Source: Desulfobacterales bacterium (lineage in GTDB: Bacteria > Desulfobacterota > Desulfobacteria > Desulfobacterales > JAEINQ01). Taken from it: a stretch of DNA of 64,000 bases. The DNA lies in contig JAEINQ010000007.1 in NCBI GenBank assembly GCA_016342285.1, positions 62,001 through 126,000 on the forward strand, given 5' to 3'. The notes under the pieces are model-generated. The model worked only from the letters and a program-made list of their open reading frames with translations. It ran no database searches and was not told the DNA's origin. Of this stretch, positions 1 through 8,413 are shown in pieces. Position numbers and translations under genes: made by a program. The stretch's first letter is position 1. Every line of letters starts with the position of its first letter.

Positions 1-1
1 T

Positions 2-304
2 ACCCCTGCCGCTCCCGGTCAGTTGCTGGCCGACCTGGATGCCGAGGGGTATACCCATGCGATTCTGGCCGGCGGGGCCATTGTCAACACGCTCTTTGCC
101 AAAGCAGGGTGTATTGACGATATCGTGATCACCGTTTGCCCGTTGATTTTTGGCCAAGGTATCGGACTCTTTGCCGATGGCACCGCACTGGCGTTGGATC
201 TTCAAACGGTCGAGCGACTGGGGCGCCACCGTGTTTGTCTCACCTACGGGGTTTGTCGCGACCCGCATGGCACCTCTGACCTGCCAACGGAGATCGATCC
301 ATGA
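2..304 (+). CDS. RibD C-terminal / dihydrofolate-reductase-like protein, 5' truncated by window
   Basis: The frame is open from base 2 and has no start inside the window, so only the last ~100 residues are seen. The conserved stretch AILAGGAIVNTLF is the glycine-rich NADPH-binding turn of the RibD C-terminal reductase / DHFR-like fold, followed by IDDIVITVCPLIFGQG, typical of the last strands (in RibD-like proteins xxVxPxxxGxG). The family reduces pteridine- or pyrimidine-type substrates with NADPH; the substrate here cannot be told. A TTG at 23 could be mistaken for the start, but homology-like sequence precedes it. Its TGA overlaps the ATG of the next gene (ATGA, 301-304), so the two are probably translationally coupled. 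Confidence 0.75.
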   Translation, partial: TPAAPGQLLADLDAEGYTHAILAGGAIVNTLFAKAGCIDDIVITVCPLIFGQGIGLFADGTALALDLQTVERLGRHRVCLTYGVCRDPHGTSDLPTEIDP

Positions 305-723
305 AATCCGTTTCGATTCTTTTAACGTTCTTACTGCTCGGTATAGTGGTCTCTCCTGCCGGCGCCGACGTCTATTCCTGGGTTGATGCCGCCGGTGTGC
401 GTCATTTTTCCAATACCCCGCCGCCCGATACCACTCCTGGCGTTACTGCGATTCAGGAGCAAATCCATGATGCCGTTGCCGACGGGAACCGAACTGCCAT
501 TGACCGGGAGACCCTGGACAGAATTAACACCGAGCGCAAGGAAACCGCACCAGACACCCAGGGTGGAAAAGGGCTGACGGAGTCCGAGGACCCGGCCGGT
601 CAAATTGAAGCCCAAAAGACCAAGGCGGATCCATCGCCGTCTGACCTGGCCGCTTCGAAAAAGAAAACCGCTGCCCAGCGACAGCGTGCCCGGATTGCGG
701 CCCAGGGCCAGCAGGGGCAATAG
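301..723 (+). CDS. DUF4124 domain-containing exported protein
   Basis: This 140-residue protein begins with a clear signal peptide (basic K2, hydrophobic residues 5-19, cleavage near AGA-DV). The segment right after it, DVYSWVDAAGVRHFSNTPPP, is the short DUF4124 motif, found at the N-terminus of many proteobacterial periplasmic proteins of unknown function. The remainder, residues ~55-140, is low-complexity, charged and rich in K, Q, A and D, without a recognisable fold. The ATGA overlap with the upstream reductase gene suggests co-transcription. Function is unknown; it is likely periplasmic. Confidence 0.75.
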   Translation: MKSVSILLTFLLLGIVVSPAGADVYSWVDAAGVRHFSNTPPPDTTPGVTAIQEQIHDAVADGNRTAIDRETLDRINTERKETAPDTQGGKGLTESEDPAGQIEAQKTKADPSPSDLAASKKKTAAQRQRARIAAQGQQGQ

Positions 724-816
724 GCGAATTTTTTTACGATTGACAGCCCCCGGGGTTTACACAGATACTGCGTGGAATTCGACCGGTGTTGGCGGGTGTC
801 TGAAAGACAGGTAACG

Positions 817-1446
817 ATGATTCGTGTGCTAACGGTTTCTGATGTGGTCGAGCCGGAACTCTATCCGCGGTTCGATCACGACCGATTTCAGAGCGTCGAT
901 CTGGTGCTTGCCTGCGGCGATCTGCCGCCGGAATATCTCTCCTTTCTGGCCGGGATGATTCCGGCCCCGCTCTATTACGTGAGGGGCAACCACGACATTC
1001 GATACGACAGCAAGCGGCCTGTCGGATGTATGGACATTCATGCACGGCTGGTGAGATTTCGCGGCCTGACCCTCCTTGGCCTGTCCGGGTCACACTGGTA
1101 CAACGGCGGTCCGAACCAGTACACCGAAGGCCAGATGCGTCGGATCGTTCGAAGGCTTCGGCCGGCCATCTGGTTCAACCGCGGCATCGATCTTGTCATC
1201 ACCCATTCGCCACCGCGGCATATTCACGACGCCGAAGACCCGTGCCACCGGGGGTTTGAATGTTTCCGCTGGCTGATCCAAAAATATGCTCCGGCTTATT
1301 TCGTTCACGGGCACATTCACTGCCAGTTCACCGATCCGGGAGATCGGATCTCTGTCATCAACCATACCCGGGTGATCAACAGTTATGGGCATTACCTTTT
1401 TGAAATCGATGCTGGACCGGCTTCGACCGAAGCGCGGCAGGGATGA
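817..1446 (+). CDS. Metallophosphoesterase (calcineurin-like)
   Basis: This is a 209-residue calcineurin-type phosphoesterase. Visible metal-site motifs are GD at residues 34-35, GNHD at 57-60, the histidine of ITHSPP at 130 and HGHIH at 164-168. The usual first motif DxH is altered (SDVVEP), so one metal ligand may come from elsewhere. I chose ATG 817 with an upstream ACAGG-like ribosome site rather than GTG 772, because the fold starts at MIRVLTVSD. Substrate is unknown. The next gene starts inside its 3' end (~60 bp overlap), so the two are likely co-translated. Confidence 0.85.
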   Translation: MIRVLTVSDVVEPELYPRFDHDRFQSVDLVLACGDLPPEYLSFLAGMIPAPLYYVRGNHDIRYDSKRPVGCMDIHARLVRFRGLTLLGLSGSHWYNGGPNQYTEGQMRRIVRRLRPAIWFNRGIDLVITHSPPRHIHDAEDPCHRGFECFRWLIQKYAPAYFVHGHIHCQFTDPGDRISVINHTRVINSYGHYLFEIDAGPASTEARQG

Positions 1447-2497
1447 GCAGGGCCCGAAGCCGCAAGCGGTCAAATGTTTCAGCGATTGTCAGAAGAGCGA
1501 GGCGGCATTTGATACCCGGAATCGGGGGCTTCGAACGATCCCCCTGGACCGGATTGTGGGCAGTGTCGGGCGGTACCAGGATTTTGACGACCGGTTCCGG
1601 CTCAAGCAGCGCGTTCCTTCGGAACGGCTTCAGCACATCAAGGAGGCCATGCGTCACGGCAAGCCTTTGCCGCCGGTCAAGCTCTACCAGATCAAGGATG
1701 AATACTATGTCCTGGACGGAAACCACCGCATCGCCGCAGCCAAGGAGATGGGGCATGACGATATCCTTGCTGCCATTGTGGAGTTCATCCCGTCTGCCGA
1801 CACCCTGGAAAACGTTCTCTATCACGAGCGCATTGATTTTTCCGACCGGACCGGCATTACCGCACCCATCGAGCTTTCCGAAGTGGGACAGTACGCTTAT
1901 CTGTTCAAGCAGATTGAGGAGCATGGCAGCTATCTTGAAAAGACCGGCGGCTCCCCGGTGAGCTGTGCCCAGGCCGCTACGGACTGGTACAAAACCATCT
2001 ATCGGCCCCTTTGCGCCGTGATTCAGCGTGGCGGGCTCATCGCCTCTTTTCCCGGCCGGACCATTGCCGATCTATATGCCTACATCTCCGTTCACCAGTG
2101 GGGGGAGGGGCGAAAACGCCGATACGGCATTGGCGTGAGCGAACAGATTCCCAAGAGCATGGAGGCGTTCAGAAACAAAATGGCCAACGTTGAAGACATG
2201 CAATATCCGGAGATGAAACGGGGGATCATCACTTTTGTGCTGATGAATGTTCAGGGCAAACGGGAGATCCGCATTATCGAAAAACTGTTCGAACTCAACG
2301 AGGTGCGCGAGATCCACTCGGTGCACGGTGATATCGACCTGCTGGTCAAGGTCGAGCTCACCCGTGACCTGCTCACCTCCGATGCGGAGATCATCTCCCA
2401 GTTCGTCCATGAAAAGATCCGTCAGATTCAGGGGGTCAACAGCACCAAAACCCTGATTCCGGGCATGTCCCGGGTCAAGCCGCCGCTTTCCGAATAA
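1385..2497 (+). CDS. ParB-like nuclease-domain protein with C-terminal Lrp/AsnC-like ligand domain
   Basis: The 370-residue protein has a ParB/sulfiredoxin-type domain at ~50-140, with the signature VLDGNHRIAAAKEMG. Its C-terminal ~85 residues (IITFVLMNVQGKREI... to ...DIDLLVKVEL) look like the RAM domain of Lrp/AsnC regulators, which binds small effectors and oligomerises. The middle, ~150-270, is alpha-helical and unassigned. This combination suggests a ligand-responsive DNA- or nucleotide-acting protein; no function is established. The start could be 1385 or ATG 1409, both inside the phosphoesterase gene. It ends only 3 bp from the convergent MuiA-like gene. Confidence 0.7.
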   Translation: MGITFLKSMLDRLRPKRGRDEQGPKPQAVKCFSDCQKSEAAFDTRNRGLRTIPLDRIVGSVGRYQDFDDRFRLKQRVPSERLQHIKEAMRHGKPLPPVKLYQIKDEYYVLDGNHRIAAAKEMGHDDILAAIVEFIPSADTLENVLYHERIDFSDRTGITAPIELSEVGQYAYLFKQIEEHGSYLEKTGGSPVSCAQAATDWYKTIYRPLCAVIQRGGLIASFPGRTIADLYAYISVHQWGEGRKRRYGIGVSEQIPKSMEAFRNKMANVEDMQYPEMKRGIITFVLMNVQGKREIRIIEKLFELNEVREIHSVHGDIDLLVKVELTRDLLTSDAEIISQFVHEKIRQIQGVNSTKTLIPGMSRVKPPLSE

Positions 2498-2499
2498 TT

Positions 2500-4146
2500 T
2501 TAAAGCTCCGGCGGTGGCTGGTCTTTGGGATAGACCACCGCAAAGCGGATATCGATGGTTCGGTGCTGCCCCGGGGCCAGGACCAGTTCCCACCGCAACA
2601 CCCCTTCACGTCCCGAGTAGGCCTCTTCCGTAGGTTCGGGCGAGATCGTAAGGTCTTTGACCTGAACCCGGTCCGTTCGCGATACCGGCACGCTGTCGAT
2701 AATGTTTACGGTCACCGCGCTCTGCTTGAGGTTTTCGGCAGTAATCCGGTAGGCCAGTTCCCGAACGGTCCGGTTCCGATCAAAGGTGCCGAAACGGGTT
2801 TCAAGAACCTTGTCGCTGATCCTTTCCCGTTTGACCCGAACATTGCGGTCTGCTCCCAGGCTGAGCTTGAATCGCTCTCCGGCCCGCTTTTCATCCAGGG
2901 TGGTCTTGCCTACATACTGACCGGCAAAATAGACATTCAGGGGGCCGGCCAGTAGTTCCCCGTCTGATTCGGCATCAAGAACCAGAAAGGTCAATGGCTG
3001 CTGTCGGGGTACGCTGAAATGGGAAAAATGCCCGGTCAAGGTTTTCGTCCGCAGGGGAAGCACCGTTTCCTTGTCCTGGGACGCGATATCCAGGGGCTGG
3101 GGCAGGGCATAGGAAAAAGAGAGCACCTCGCGGCTGCCGTGGGCCTGGGCGAAGTCGGCCTCGACGGCATCTTCCGCTTCCGGCTCGGCCATGGCCATGG
3201 TTTCCGGCATCGAAGCCGATTTTTTAAGGCTGAACCCGTCCATGGCTCTGGCCGCGTTTCTTGCGATTCTCGGGATGTCCAGTACCCAACTGGACGGTTC
3301 CGGTAGCCGGGTCCCTTTCAGGGGGATGGCGCTGGAGACGGTGAGATCGATCGCTTTCCAGTCTTCGCCGGTTTTTTGCCGTATTTGTGAAAAGAGCGTC
3401 AGCTCCGCCGAAGCAAGGGACTCGGGCACAGATACCTTGTAGACCGGTTTCCAGAAGGCGTTTTTGGCCAGGTATTCGGCCTCAATGGCCAGGGTCTGGG
3501 CCTGATCCGCCCGGAACATGACTTCGATGGCCTGGCGGGTCTTCTTCCCGGGGCGGCTTAGGGCGGCCAGCTCCCTTCGGGTTGAATCGATGTTTCGATC
3601 TAGTTCCTCACGGGCTTTGTCAACCTCCTGTCGCTGGGCGTCAATGCCGGCATACCCGGTATCGAGAAAGGCCAGGGTACGGCTCAGATCCTCGGCGTTG
3701 GGCAGGCGGGTCTGGATCTCTTTGGGGACCTGAACCTTGGAAAAATCGATGAAGGCATCGAGAAACGTGTTTTGGCGGTCCAGGGCCGCCCGCCGGTCGG
3801 TGAGGTTTCGTTTGGACCGCTCCAGGGTGCGCAGTTTTTCCTCCAGGCCGGCGATTTTTTCCCTGGGGGAATCGGCTACCGGGATTTGTCGGTACTGAAC
3901 GCTGAGAATCTCGCCTTGACCCGTAACCCGGGCCGTCACCGAATCCGGGTCCATGCGAAAAGGCGCGATCTCCACCGCAAGGGTTGTCACCCCTTTGTCG
4001 ACCACTGCTGATGCCGTCCGCTGCACCAGGGCCTGGTCGGAAAAGAGGGTGACCCTGCCAATTTTTGACGGGACCATCTGGCCGGCCCCTGCCGGGGCCG
4101 TTGCCATCAATGCCGCAGCCAGTAAGCTAAAAAGAGTTCTTTTCAT
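2500..4146 (-). CDS. MuiA-type protein (DUF4140/DUF4139), exported
   Basis: The 548-residue protein starts with a signal peptide (MKRTLFSLLAAALMATAPAGA). The N-terminal domain with GRVTLFSDQALVQRTA and a coiled coil (~80-190, ...LRTLERSKRNLTDRRAAL...) matches DUF4140; the C-terminal half with WKAIDLTVSSAIP and a run of beta strands to VVYPKDQPPPEL matches DUF4139. This is the layout of the 'mucoidy inhibitor MuiA' family, periplasmic or outer-surface proteins of unclear mechanism named after an exopolysaccharide phenotype. It has normal family length and stands alone, convergent with the ParB-like gene. Confidence 0.8.
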   Translation of the reverse strand: MKRTLFSLLAAALMATAPAGAGQMVPSKIGRVTLFSDQALVQRTASAVVDKGVTTLAVEIAPFRMDPDSVTARVTGQGEILSVQYRQIPVADSPREKIAGLEEKLRTLERSKRNLTDRRAALDRQNTFLDAFIDFSKVQVPKEIQTRLPNAEDLSRTLAFLDTGYAGIDAQRQEVDKAREELDRNIDSTRRELAALSRPGKKTRQAIEVMFRADQAQTLAIEAEYLAKNAFWKPVYKVSVPESLASAELTLFSQIRQKTGEDWKAIDLTVSSAIPLKGTRLPEPSSWVLDIPRIARNAARAMDGFSLKKSASMPETMAMAEPEAEDAVEADFAQAHGSREVLSFSYALPQPLDIASQDKETVLPLRTKTLTGHFSHFSVPRQQPLTFLVLDAESDGELLAGPLNVYFAGQYVGKTTLDEKRAGERFKLSLGADRNVRVKRERISDKVLETRFGTFDRNRTVRELAYRITAENLKQSAVTVNIIDSVPVSRTDRVQVKDLTISPEPTEEAYSGREGVLRWELVLAPGQHRTIDIRFAVVYPKDQPPPEL

Positions 4147-4295
4147 GATACCTCCATCTTTCGGGGTGTCGTTCCATCACCCCGAGAATGCGCCGGTTGG
4201 CCTTGGCTTTGGCGTGATGGAACGGAAGAATCGAAAAGAGCACGGTGGCCCTGCGCGCGGTAGCCCCGTAAATCGTCAAACCCGCGGCCATCGCC

Positions 4296-4712
4296 CTATC
4301 CCAATGCCGGTCCCAGCCATTTGAGCCATATTCTGGATCGGTTCACGGCAAGCAGTCGAAAGCGCTGGCCGGCCATGGTGAAACCGTTTTTGGCTGAGGT
4401 TATGTCGACGGCATAGGGGTAGACGTAAAAAGGATCGAGATCGGGAATGGTGACATCCATTAGAAGGTGGTGGGGCCTTTCGAGGTTGCGGAAAACGATC
4501 TGGATGGACCCGACCGCACCGGCCTGACCCGGTACCAGGGCAAAGGACACGTTGCTCTGGATGATTCGATCCATTGCATGGCCCGATCGTGCCGATCCCC
4601 CGGCTCCGGCATTGTGGGCCGGGTTGTTATAGACCACGACCACTGCCATGGTCCCGATGCCCAATGCGGTGGCGACGACAAACGCCTTGAAACTGTTTTT
4701 AAACGATGCCAT
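4296..4712 (-). CDS. Small membrane-anchored protein of unknown function
   Basis: I do not recognise this 138-residue protein. It has one N-terminal hydrophobic helix (~8-28, VVATALGIGTMAVVVVY) that could be a signal anchor, then an extracytoplasmic-looking beta-rich part with SIQIVFRNLERPHHLL and FYVYPYAVDITSAKNGF. I chose ATG 4712; a TTG at 4736 would add eight residues. It lies 150 bp upstream of the MuiA-like gene on the same strand, but an operon is not proven. Confidence 0.55.
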   Translation of the reverse strand: MASFKNSFKAFVVATALGIGTMAVVVVYNNPAHNAGAGGSARSGHAMDRIIQSNVSFALVPGQAGAVGSIQIVFRNLERPHHLLMDVTIPDLDPFYVYPYAVDITSAKNGFTMAGQRFRLLAVNRSRIWLKWLGPALG

Positions 4713-4823
4713 TAAAATATTCCGATAAACACCCAACCAGGTGCTCGCCTCTATACCGACGGCCTATTCGATCCGGCTGTTCAGAAGACGGATTCAGGGT
4801 TTCAGTGGTGCAAGGGAAGTAAC

Positions 4824-4873
4824 ATAAAAAAGCAAAAAAGGCGTCAACGGAATTTTTTCCGTTGGCGCCTTTT
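4824..4873 (-). terminator. Rho-independent terminator of the first csp gene
   Basis: On the minus strand, an 11-bp or longer stem GGCGCCAACGG with its partner CCGTTGACGCC is followed by a run of T. It sits 20 bp beyond the stop of the cold-shock gene 4893-5093. Confidence 0.85.
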
Positions 4874-4892
4874 GCTTTCGCAGAGAGTCGAT

Positions 4893-5093
4893 CTATGCCA
4901 CGGAGACATTGACCGCTGCGGGGCCTTTTTGGCCCTGTTCGATATCAAAGGTCACTCTGTCGCCTTCATTGAGCGTTCGGAAACCGGAAGAATTGATCCC
5001 GGTGTGATGGACGAACACATCGGGTCCATCTTCCTGCTCAATGAAACCAAAGCCTTTGCTGTCATTGAACCATTTGACGATACCACTGGGCAT
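4893..5093 (-). CDS. Cold-shock protein, CspA family (copy 1)
   Basis: This 66-residue single cold-shock domain carries RNP1 (KGFGFIEQ) and RNP2 (VFVHHTGI) and begins [14 protein letters not shown]. It binds single-stranded RNA and DNA and melts RNA structure. It is one of three paralogues within 3 kb, about 85 % alike by eye. A strong ribosome site (GGAAAGGAGG) precedes ATG 5093. It has its own leader and terminator and is divergent from the MscS gene. Confidence 0.95.
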   Translation of the reverse strand: MPSGIVKWFNDSKGFGFIEQEDGPDVFVHHTGINSSGFRTLNEGDRVTFDIEQGQKGPAAVNVSVA

Positions 5094-5230
5094 GGTAGCA
5101 GCCTCCTTTCCATTTAGTTCTCAAAGCTTCATGCTTCAGGTTGCCACCTTGCACGCTGGGTCTTCCCTTCAGAACGAAACCGGCCGGACACTTAGCGCGG
5201 GCCTAAATTGATTGAATAAAATAATAAACG
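5094..5230 (-). promoter_or_regulatory. Conserved leader/promoter region of csp copy 1
   Basis: The ~130-nt region upstream of the gene shares several blocks with the leaders of the other two csp genes: a CAATCAATTTAGGCCC-like block at its upstream end (AATTGAGGCCC and AATCTAGGCCC in the others), GGTTTCGTTCTG in copies 1 and 2, TGGCAACCTG-like, and TTTGAGAACTA in copies 1 and 2. AT-rich sequence just upstream (TTATTATTTTATT) is a plausible -10 region. By analogy with long structured cspA leaders it may control translation with temperature; that is inference. Confidence 0.55.
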
Positions 5231-5452
5231 ATTTTTACTTTTTATCAAGCATTTTTATCTGGGCACTTGAAAAACTGAATTTCAGTTCGTATTCTTTTGA
5301 GAATTCAAGTGGTAATTGGTCGGGCCATGGCCGCCGGCAACATCGGTTAATGGCGGACTTGCTGTGCCGCAGGGGACGGTTACACTGGCCCCAATCTGAC
5401 AATCTGTTTATTATTAACGGTACAACCGCTATCACCACAGAGGAGAAAAGCC

Positions 5453-6280
5453 ATGAATATGGAAAAGCTGTTGGACACAGGGCTTGCAATGATCAGCGCA
5501 TACGGACTGAAGGTTATCGCCGCATTGCTGATCTTCTTTATCGGGCGATGGGTGAGCCGGCGGATGACCCTGTTGATCGTTCGGTTGCTTCGAAAAAAAA
5601 AGGTGGACGAGACCCTGGTCGGATTTTTGGAGAATGTTTTTTACTATACGCTAGTTGTTCTGGTGATTATCGCGGCGGCTTCCCAACTGGGTATCAATAC
5701 CGCCAGTCTGCTTACCGTGGTGGGTGCTGCCGGCCTGGCCGTCGGCCTGGCCCTGAAAGACTCGCTGTCCAATATTGCTTCGGGGGTGATGCTGGTCCTT
5801 TTCCGGCCCTTTCGGGTCGGTGATTTTGTGGAGGCCGGCGGTGTGGCGGGGAAAGTGGTTCAGGTTCAGATTTTCAACACGGTCTTAAATACCGCGGACA
5901 ACCGGCGAGTCATCGTTCCCAACAGCAGTATCACCGGTGGCAACATCACCAATGTGACGGCCAACCCGACCCGACGGGTCGATCTGGTGATCGGAATTGG
6001 TTACGGTGACGATATTCCCCATGCCAAGGCCGTGGTTGCCGATGTACTGGCAGCCAGTGAGGGTGTGCTCAAAGACCCGGCGCCGGTGATCGCCGTCCAT
6101 GAACTGGCCGATAGCAGCGTTAATCTGGTGGTCCGACCCTGGGTACGGGCTGAAGACTACTGGGGTGTCTATTGGGGGCTCACCGAAGGGATTAAGCTTG
6201 CCTTTGACCGGGAAGGGATTTCCATTCCCTATCCCCAGAACGATGTGCACATGATCCCCGTGCCGAGCGATGCGGTCTGA
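5453..6280 (+). CDS. Small-conductance mechanosensitive channel, MscS family
   Basis: The 275-residue protein has three N-terminal hydrophobic helices (~15-35, ~58-80, ~85-110). The pore helix TM3 carries the glycine/alanine pattern GAAGLAVGLALKDSLSNIASG, followed by the beta domain with FRVGDFVEAGGVAG and the PNSSITGGNITN loop. Length and order match E. coli MscS, a homoheptameric inner-membrane valve that opens under hypo-osmotic stress. The start ATG 5453 follows a GAGGAG site. It is monocistronic and flanked by cold-shock genes; no shared control is evident. Confidence 0.92.
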   Translation: MNMEKLLDTGLAMISAYGLKVIAALLIFFIGRWVSRRMTLLIVRLLRKKKVDETLVGFLENVFYYTLVVLVIIAAASQLGINTASLLTVVGAAGLAVGLALKDSLSNIASGVMLVLFRPFRVGDFVEAGGVAGKVVQVQIFNTVLNTADNRRVIVPNSSITGGNITNVTANPTRRVDLVIGIGYGDDIPHAKAVVADVLAASEGVLKDPAPVIAVHELADSSVNLVVRPWVRAEDYWGVYWGLTEGIKLAFDREGISIPYPQNDVHMIPVPSDAV

Positions 6281-6304
6281 CACTGAAAGTCCTGGTGGGG
6301 GCAT

Positions 6305-6342
6305 TAAAAAAGGGGCGCTGCCGGAAAACCGGCGGCACCCCT
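6305..6342 (-). terminator. Terminator of csp copy 2
   Basis: On the minus strand AGGGGTGCCGCCGG / CCGGCAGCGCCCCT form a ~14-bp stem with a 4-nt loop followed by six T. It lies between the converging MscS and csp copy 2 genes and could help stop both. Confidence 0.85.
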
Positions 6343-6365
6343 GTTTGTAACCGATACGCGGACTG

Positions 6366-6566
6366 CTAGAGCAGGGTCACGTTTACGGCGGCGGGACCCT
6401 TGGGGCCCTGCTCGATATCAAACGACACACGGTCCCCTTCGTTGAGGGACTTAAAACCGGTGGCGTTGATGCCGGAGTGGTGAACGAAAACGTCTTGGCC
6501 TTCTTCACGCTCGATGAACCCGAAGCCCTTGCTGTCATTGAACCATTTCACGATACCTTTTTCCAT
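6366..6566 (-). CDS. Cold-shock protein, CspA family (copy 2)
   Basis: This 66-residue cold-shock domain protein has RNP motifs KGFGFIER and VFVHHSGI and ends in VNVTLL. It differs from copy 1 mainly in charged surface positions. The ribosome site AGAAAGGAG precedes ATG 6566. It converges with the MscS gene across a shared terminator region and carries a leader similar to copy 1. Confidence 0.95.
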   Translation of the reverse strand: MEKGIVKWFNDSKGFGFIEREEGQDVFVHHSGINATGFKSLNEGDRVSFDIEQGPKGPAAVNVTLL

Positions 6567-7039
6567 GGTGGTCGACTCCTTTCTGTGGTAGTTCTCAAAA
6601 TTTCATACTCCAAGTCGCCTCCATGGTGATGGATCTTACCTGCAGAACGAAACCGACCCGGCCCTCACTGAGGGGCGGGCCTCAATTGATTGCCACAAAA
6701 ATAACCTATTTTCAGGGAAAAGCAAGGATTATTTTAAATATTTTAGAATTGATGCCGGAATGAGGAAACCCGCGCCAGTTAAAAACGGTACAACCATGTC
6801 TTCTACGGCCATGCGCTGCCAGTCCATAACAAGGCCCGGTCAAATATCGGCTTGCGAAATCCAGCCAATATTGTACACTCCCAAAACCGAAATGCATTTT
6901 GATCGTTTGAAATTGGTGTTGGCAATGGATGCCGGGAGGATTGCCGCAGGGCGGTCTGAGCCGGACCAGGCCTTGCGGACGGTGGCCGGGGGCACGACAT
7001 TGTGTAGAAGAACGTATCAGTCAGTCAGAAGGGAGCAAC
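6567..7039. promoter_or_regulatory. csp copy 2 leader and upstream intergenic region
   Basis: The first ~140 nt belong to the copy 2 leader, with the blocks AATTGAGGCCC, GGTTTCGTTCTGCAGG and TTTGAGAACTA shared with copy 1, and an AT-rich stretch GGTTATTTTTG that may be the -10 region. The rest, up to the ribosome site of the plus-strand gene at 7040, shows only a probable promoter region and no supported gene. Confidence 0.5.
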
Positions 7040-7357
7040 ATGATGGGGAATGGGTCCAAGGGAGCGGTGGTGGATCGGATGGTGTTGGTCGGGCTTGGCC
7101 TCGGTATTGTCTATTGGCTCATTGAATGTGTGCTGATCGTTTTCATCAAAGAACAGACCAGTTTTGTGGGCAACATGTTCGGTCCGGATCTGGGCGGACT
7201 CAGCACCCGCATCATCGCCTTATGCCTTTTTCTGATCTTCGGTTCCCACGTTCAGTACACGGTTGCTCAGAAAAAAGAGCTGGCGAGTGAACGCGATGAG
7301 CTCCTGGCAAAAAATGAATCTCTTAGCCGTGAATTGGCTGCCCTGAAGAAAGCGTGA
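7040..7357 (+). CDS. Small inner-membrane protein with C-terminal coiled coil, unknown
   Basis: The 105-residue protein has two hydrophobic helices (~13-34 GLGLGIVYWLIECVLIVF and ~55-72 IIALCLFLIFGSHVQY), then a heptad-like acidic/basic tail KKELASERDELLAKNESLSRE that should form a coiled coil. It resembles the membrane stub that precedes the catalytic part in some sensor kinases, but no catalytic domain follows. I chose ATG 7040 because AGAAGGGAG sits just upstream; the frame is open further back but without a good site. It lies between two csp genes on the opposite strand. Confidence 0.65.
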   Translation: MMGNGSKGAVVDRMVLVGLGLGIVYWLIECVLIVFIKEQTSFVGNMFGPDLGGLSTRIIALCLFLIFGSHVQYTVAQKKELASERDELLAKNESLSRELAALKKA

Positions 7358-7535
7358 CGACAGAAAAGAGAGTGCCTGCTGAATCGCCCCCATGGGCCAA
7401 AGGGCTCTGACGGGCCTTCCCGGTTTACTTTCCGGGGTTCGGGGGTGAAGCGAGACGGATGAGGGGTGAACCCGACGGGGCTGCAAGGGATTGTGGTTTA
7501 AGGGCGCCACCTTTTCACCGAATGAACGGCTAAAC

Positions 7536-7574
7536 GAAAAAAGAGCGCCGCCGGATCGGCTCCGACGGCGCTCT
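7536..7574 (-). terminator. Terminator of csp copy 3
   Basis: On the minus strand AGAGCGCCGTCGGA pairs with TCCGGCGGCGCTCT around a 5-nt loop, followed by six T. It lies 18 bp beyond the stop of csp copy 3. Confidence 0.85.
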
Positions 7575-7591
7575 GGCTGTTTTATGGGGTA

Positions 7592-7792
7592 TCAGATGGA
7601 CGTAACGTTGACGGCCGAGGGACCCTTTTGGCCCTGCTCGATGTCAAAGGACACCCGTTCGCCCTCCTTGAGGGATTTGAACCCCGAGGCGTTGATGCCC
7701 GAATGATGGACGAACACGTCCGGCCCGTCTTCCTGTTCGATGAATCCGTACCCTTTCTTGTCATTGAACCACTTCACGATTCCTGTCGGCAT
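7592..7792 (-). CDS. Cold-shock protein, CspA family (copy 3)
   Basis: This 66-residue cold-shock domain protein begins [17 protein letters not shown]1 has a Tyr where copies 1 and 2 have Phe. RNP2 is VFVHHSGI. The start is ATG 7792 with an AGAAGGAG site; the frame extends upstream to 7855, but that part is the leader. Function is as for the other copies; the three may answer to different cues. Confidence 0.95.
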   Translation of the reverse strand: MPTGIVKWFNDKKGYGFIEQEDGPDVFVHHSGINASGFKSLKEGERVSFDIEQGQKGPSAVNVTSI

Positions 7793-7940
7793 GGCGGCGC
7801 ACTCCTTCTCTAAAAAAAAATAATTATTCAACACCTCACCAGTCCAGGTCGCCATCTACGAACTCAAGCTTGCTCTGAGGGCACATGGGATCTTTATCGG
7901 ATGGGCCTAGATTGAGTTGTAACATTTATAACCGGTTTTC
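7793..7940 (-). promoter_or_regulatory. Leader/promoter region of csp copy 3
   Basis: This region shares CAATCTAGGCCCAT and TGGCGACCTGG-like blocks with the other csp leaders but is more diverged, with an A/T-rich stretch near the ribosome site. GGTTATAAATG upstream of the conserved block is a plausible -10. Confidence 0.45.
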
Positions 7941-8413
7941 AGGTAAAAAGAAAAGCACTTTTTACGTTTTTTAAAGAAATTTCCTGCAGAGAAAAGCGTT
8001 CTGGGGTAAACAGCCCTTGGTTGCTGATATTGGTGCAGGCCATGGCCCGGGTGAAAAAGGGTGAGCATATCACGACGAGAGGGCGTCTCGTTACAGCCAT
8101 TTGGAAATGTTCAGACACTATTTAATGCCGATCCGCGAGTTGCATAATTCGTGGATCGGCGCCTATGGATGGAAACTGTTTGGCACGGTCTGTCGGAGCG
8201 ATTATCCGTATACAGATTGCCACGGCCAGGGCGAAGATGACGTCGCAGGTCAGGTGGGTTGAGACGGTTTTGTCAAAGACAATCTTTGCTTCGGCTGGAA
8301 AGTCTCCGTCTTATTCCCATAAGAGCACCGTTGCCGGCATTCTCTCCGTAATGTCGAGTCTCTTCATGCCGCCAATATAAAAAAGCGATAAACGGCCTCT
8401 CCAACGCAGCCCC
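7941..8413. other. Intergenic region without a supported gene
   Basis: Apart from the hairpin repeat at 8127-8160, I see no ribosome site linked to a credible frame. A 71-residue plus-strand frame at 8165-8380 lacks any recognisable motif and normal composition. Confidence 0.5.
8127..8160. repeat. REP-like hairpin repeat, copy A
   Basis: The 8-bp perfect inverted repeat GCCGATCC / GGATCGGC encloses GCGAGTTGCATAATTCGT, which can pair further (CGA/TTCG). A related hairpin with the same loop core and 3' flank (CCTATGG versus CCTATCG) is at 10353-10390. The compensating change of stem bases between copies argues for a real element. Confidence 0.55.

Noticed and set aside
8165-8380. 71-aa plus-strand frame
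   Set aside because: No ribosome site, no motif and atypical composition; it overlaps the REP-like repeat flank.
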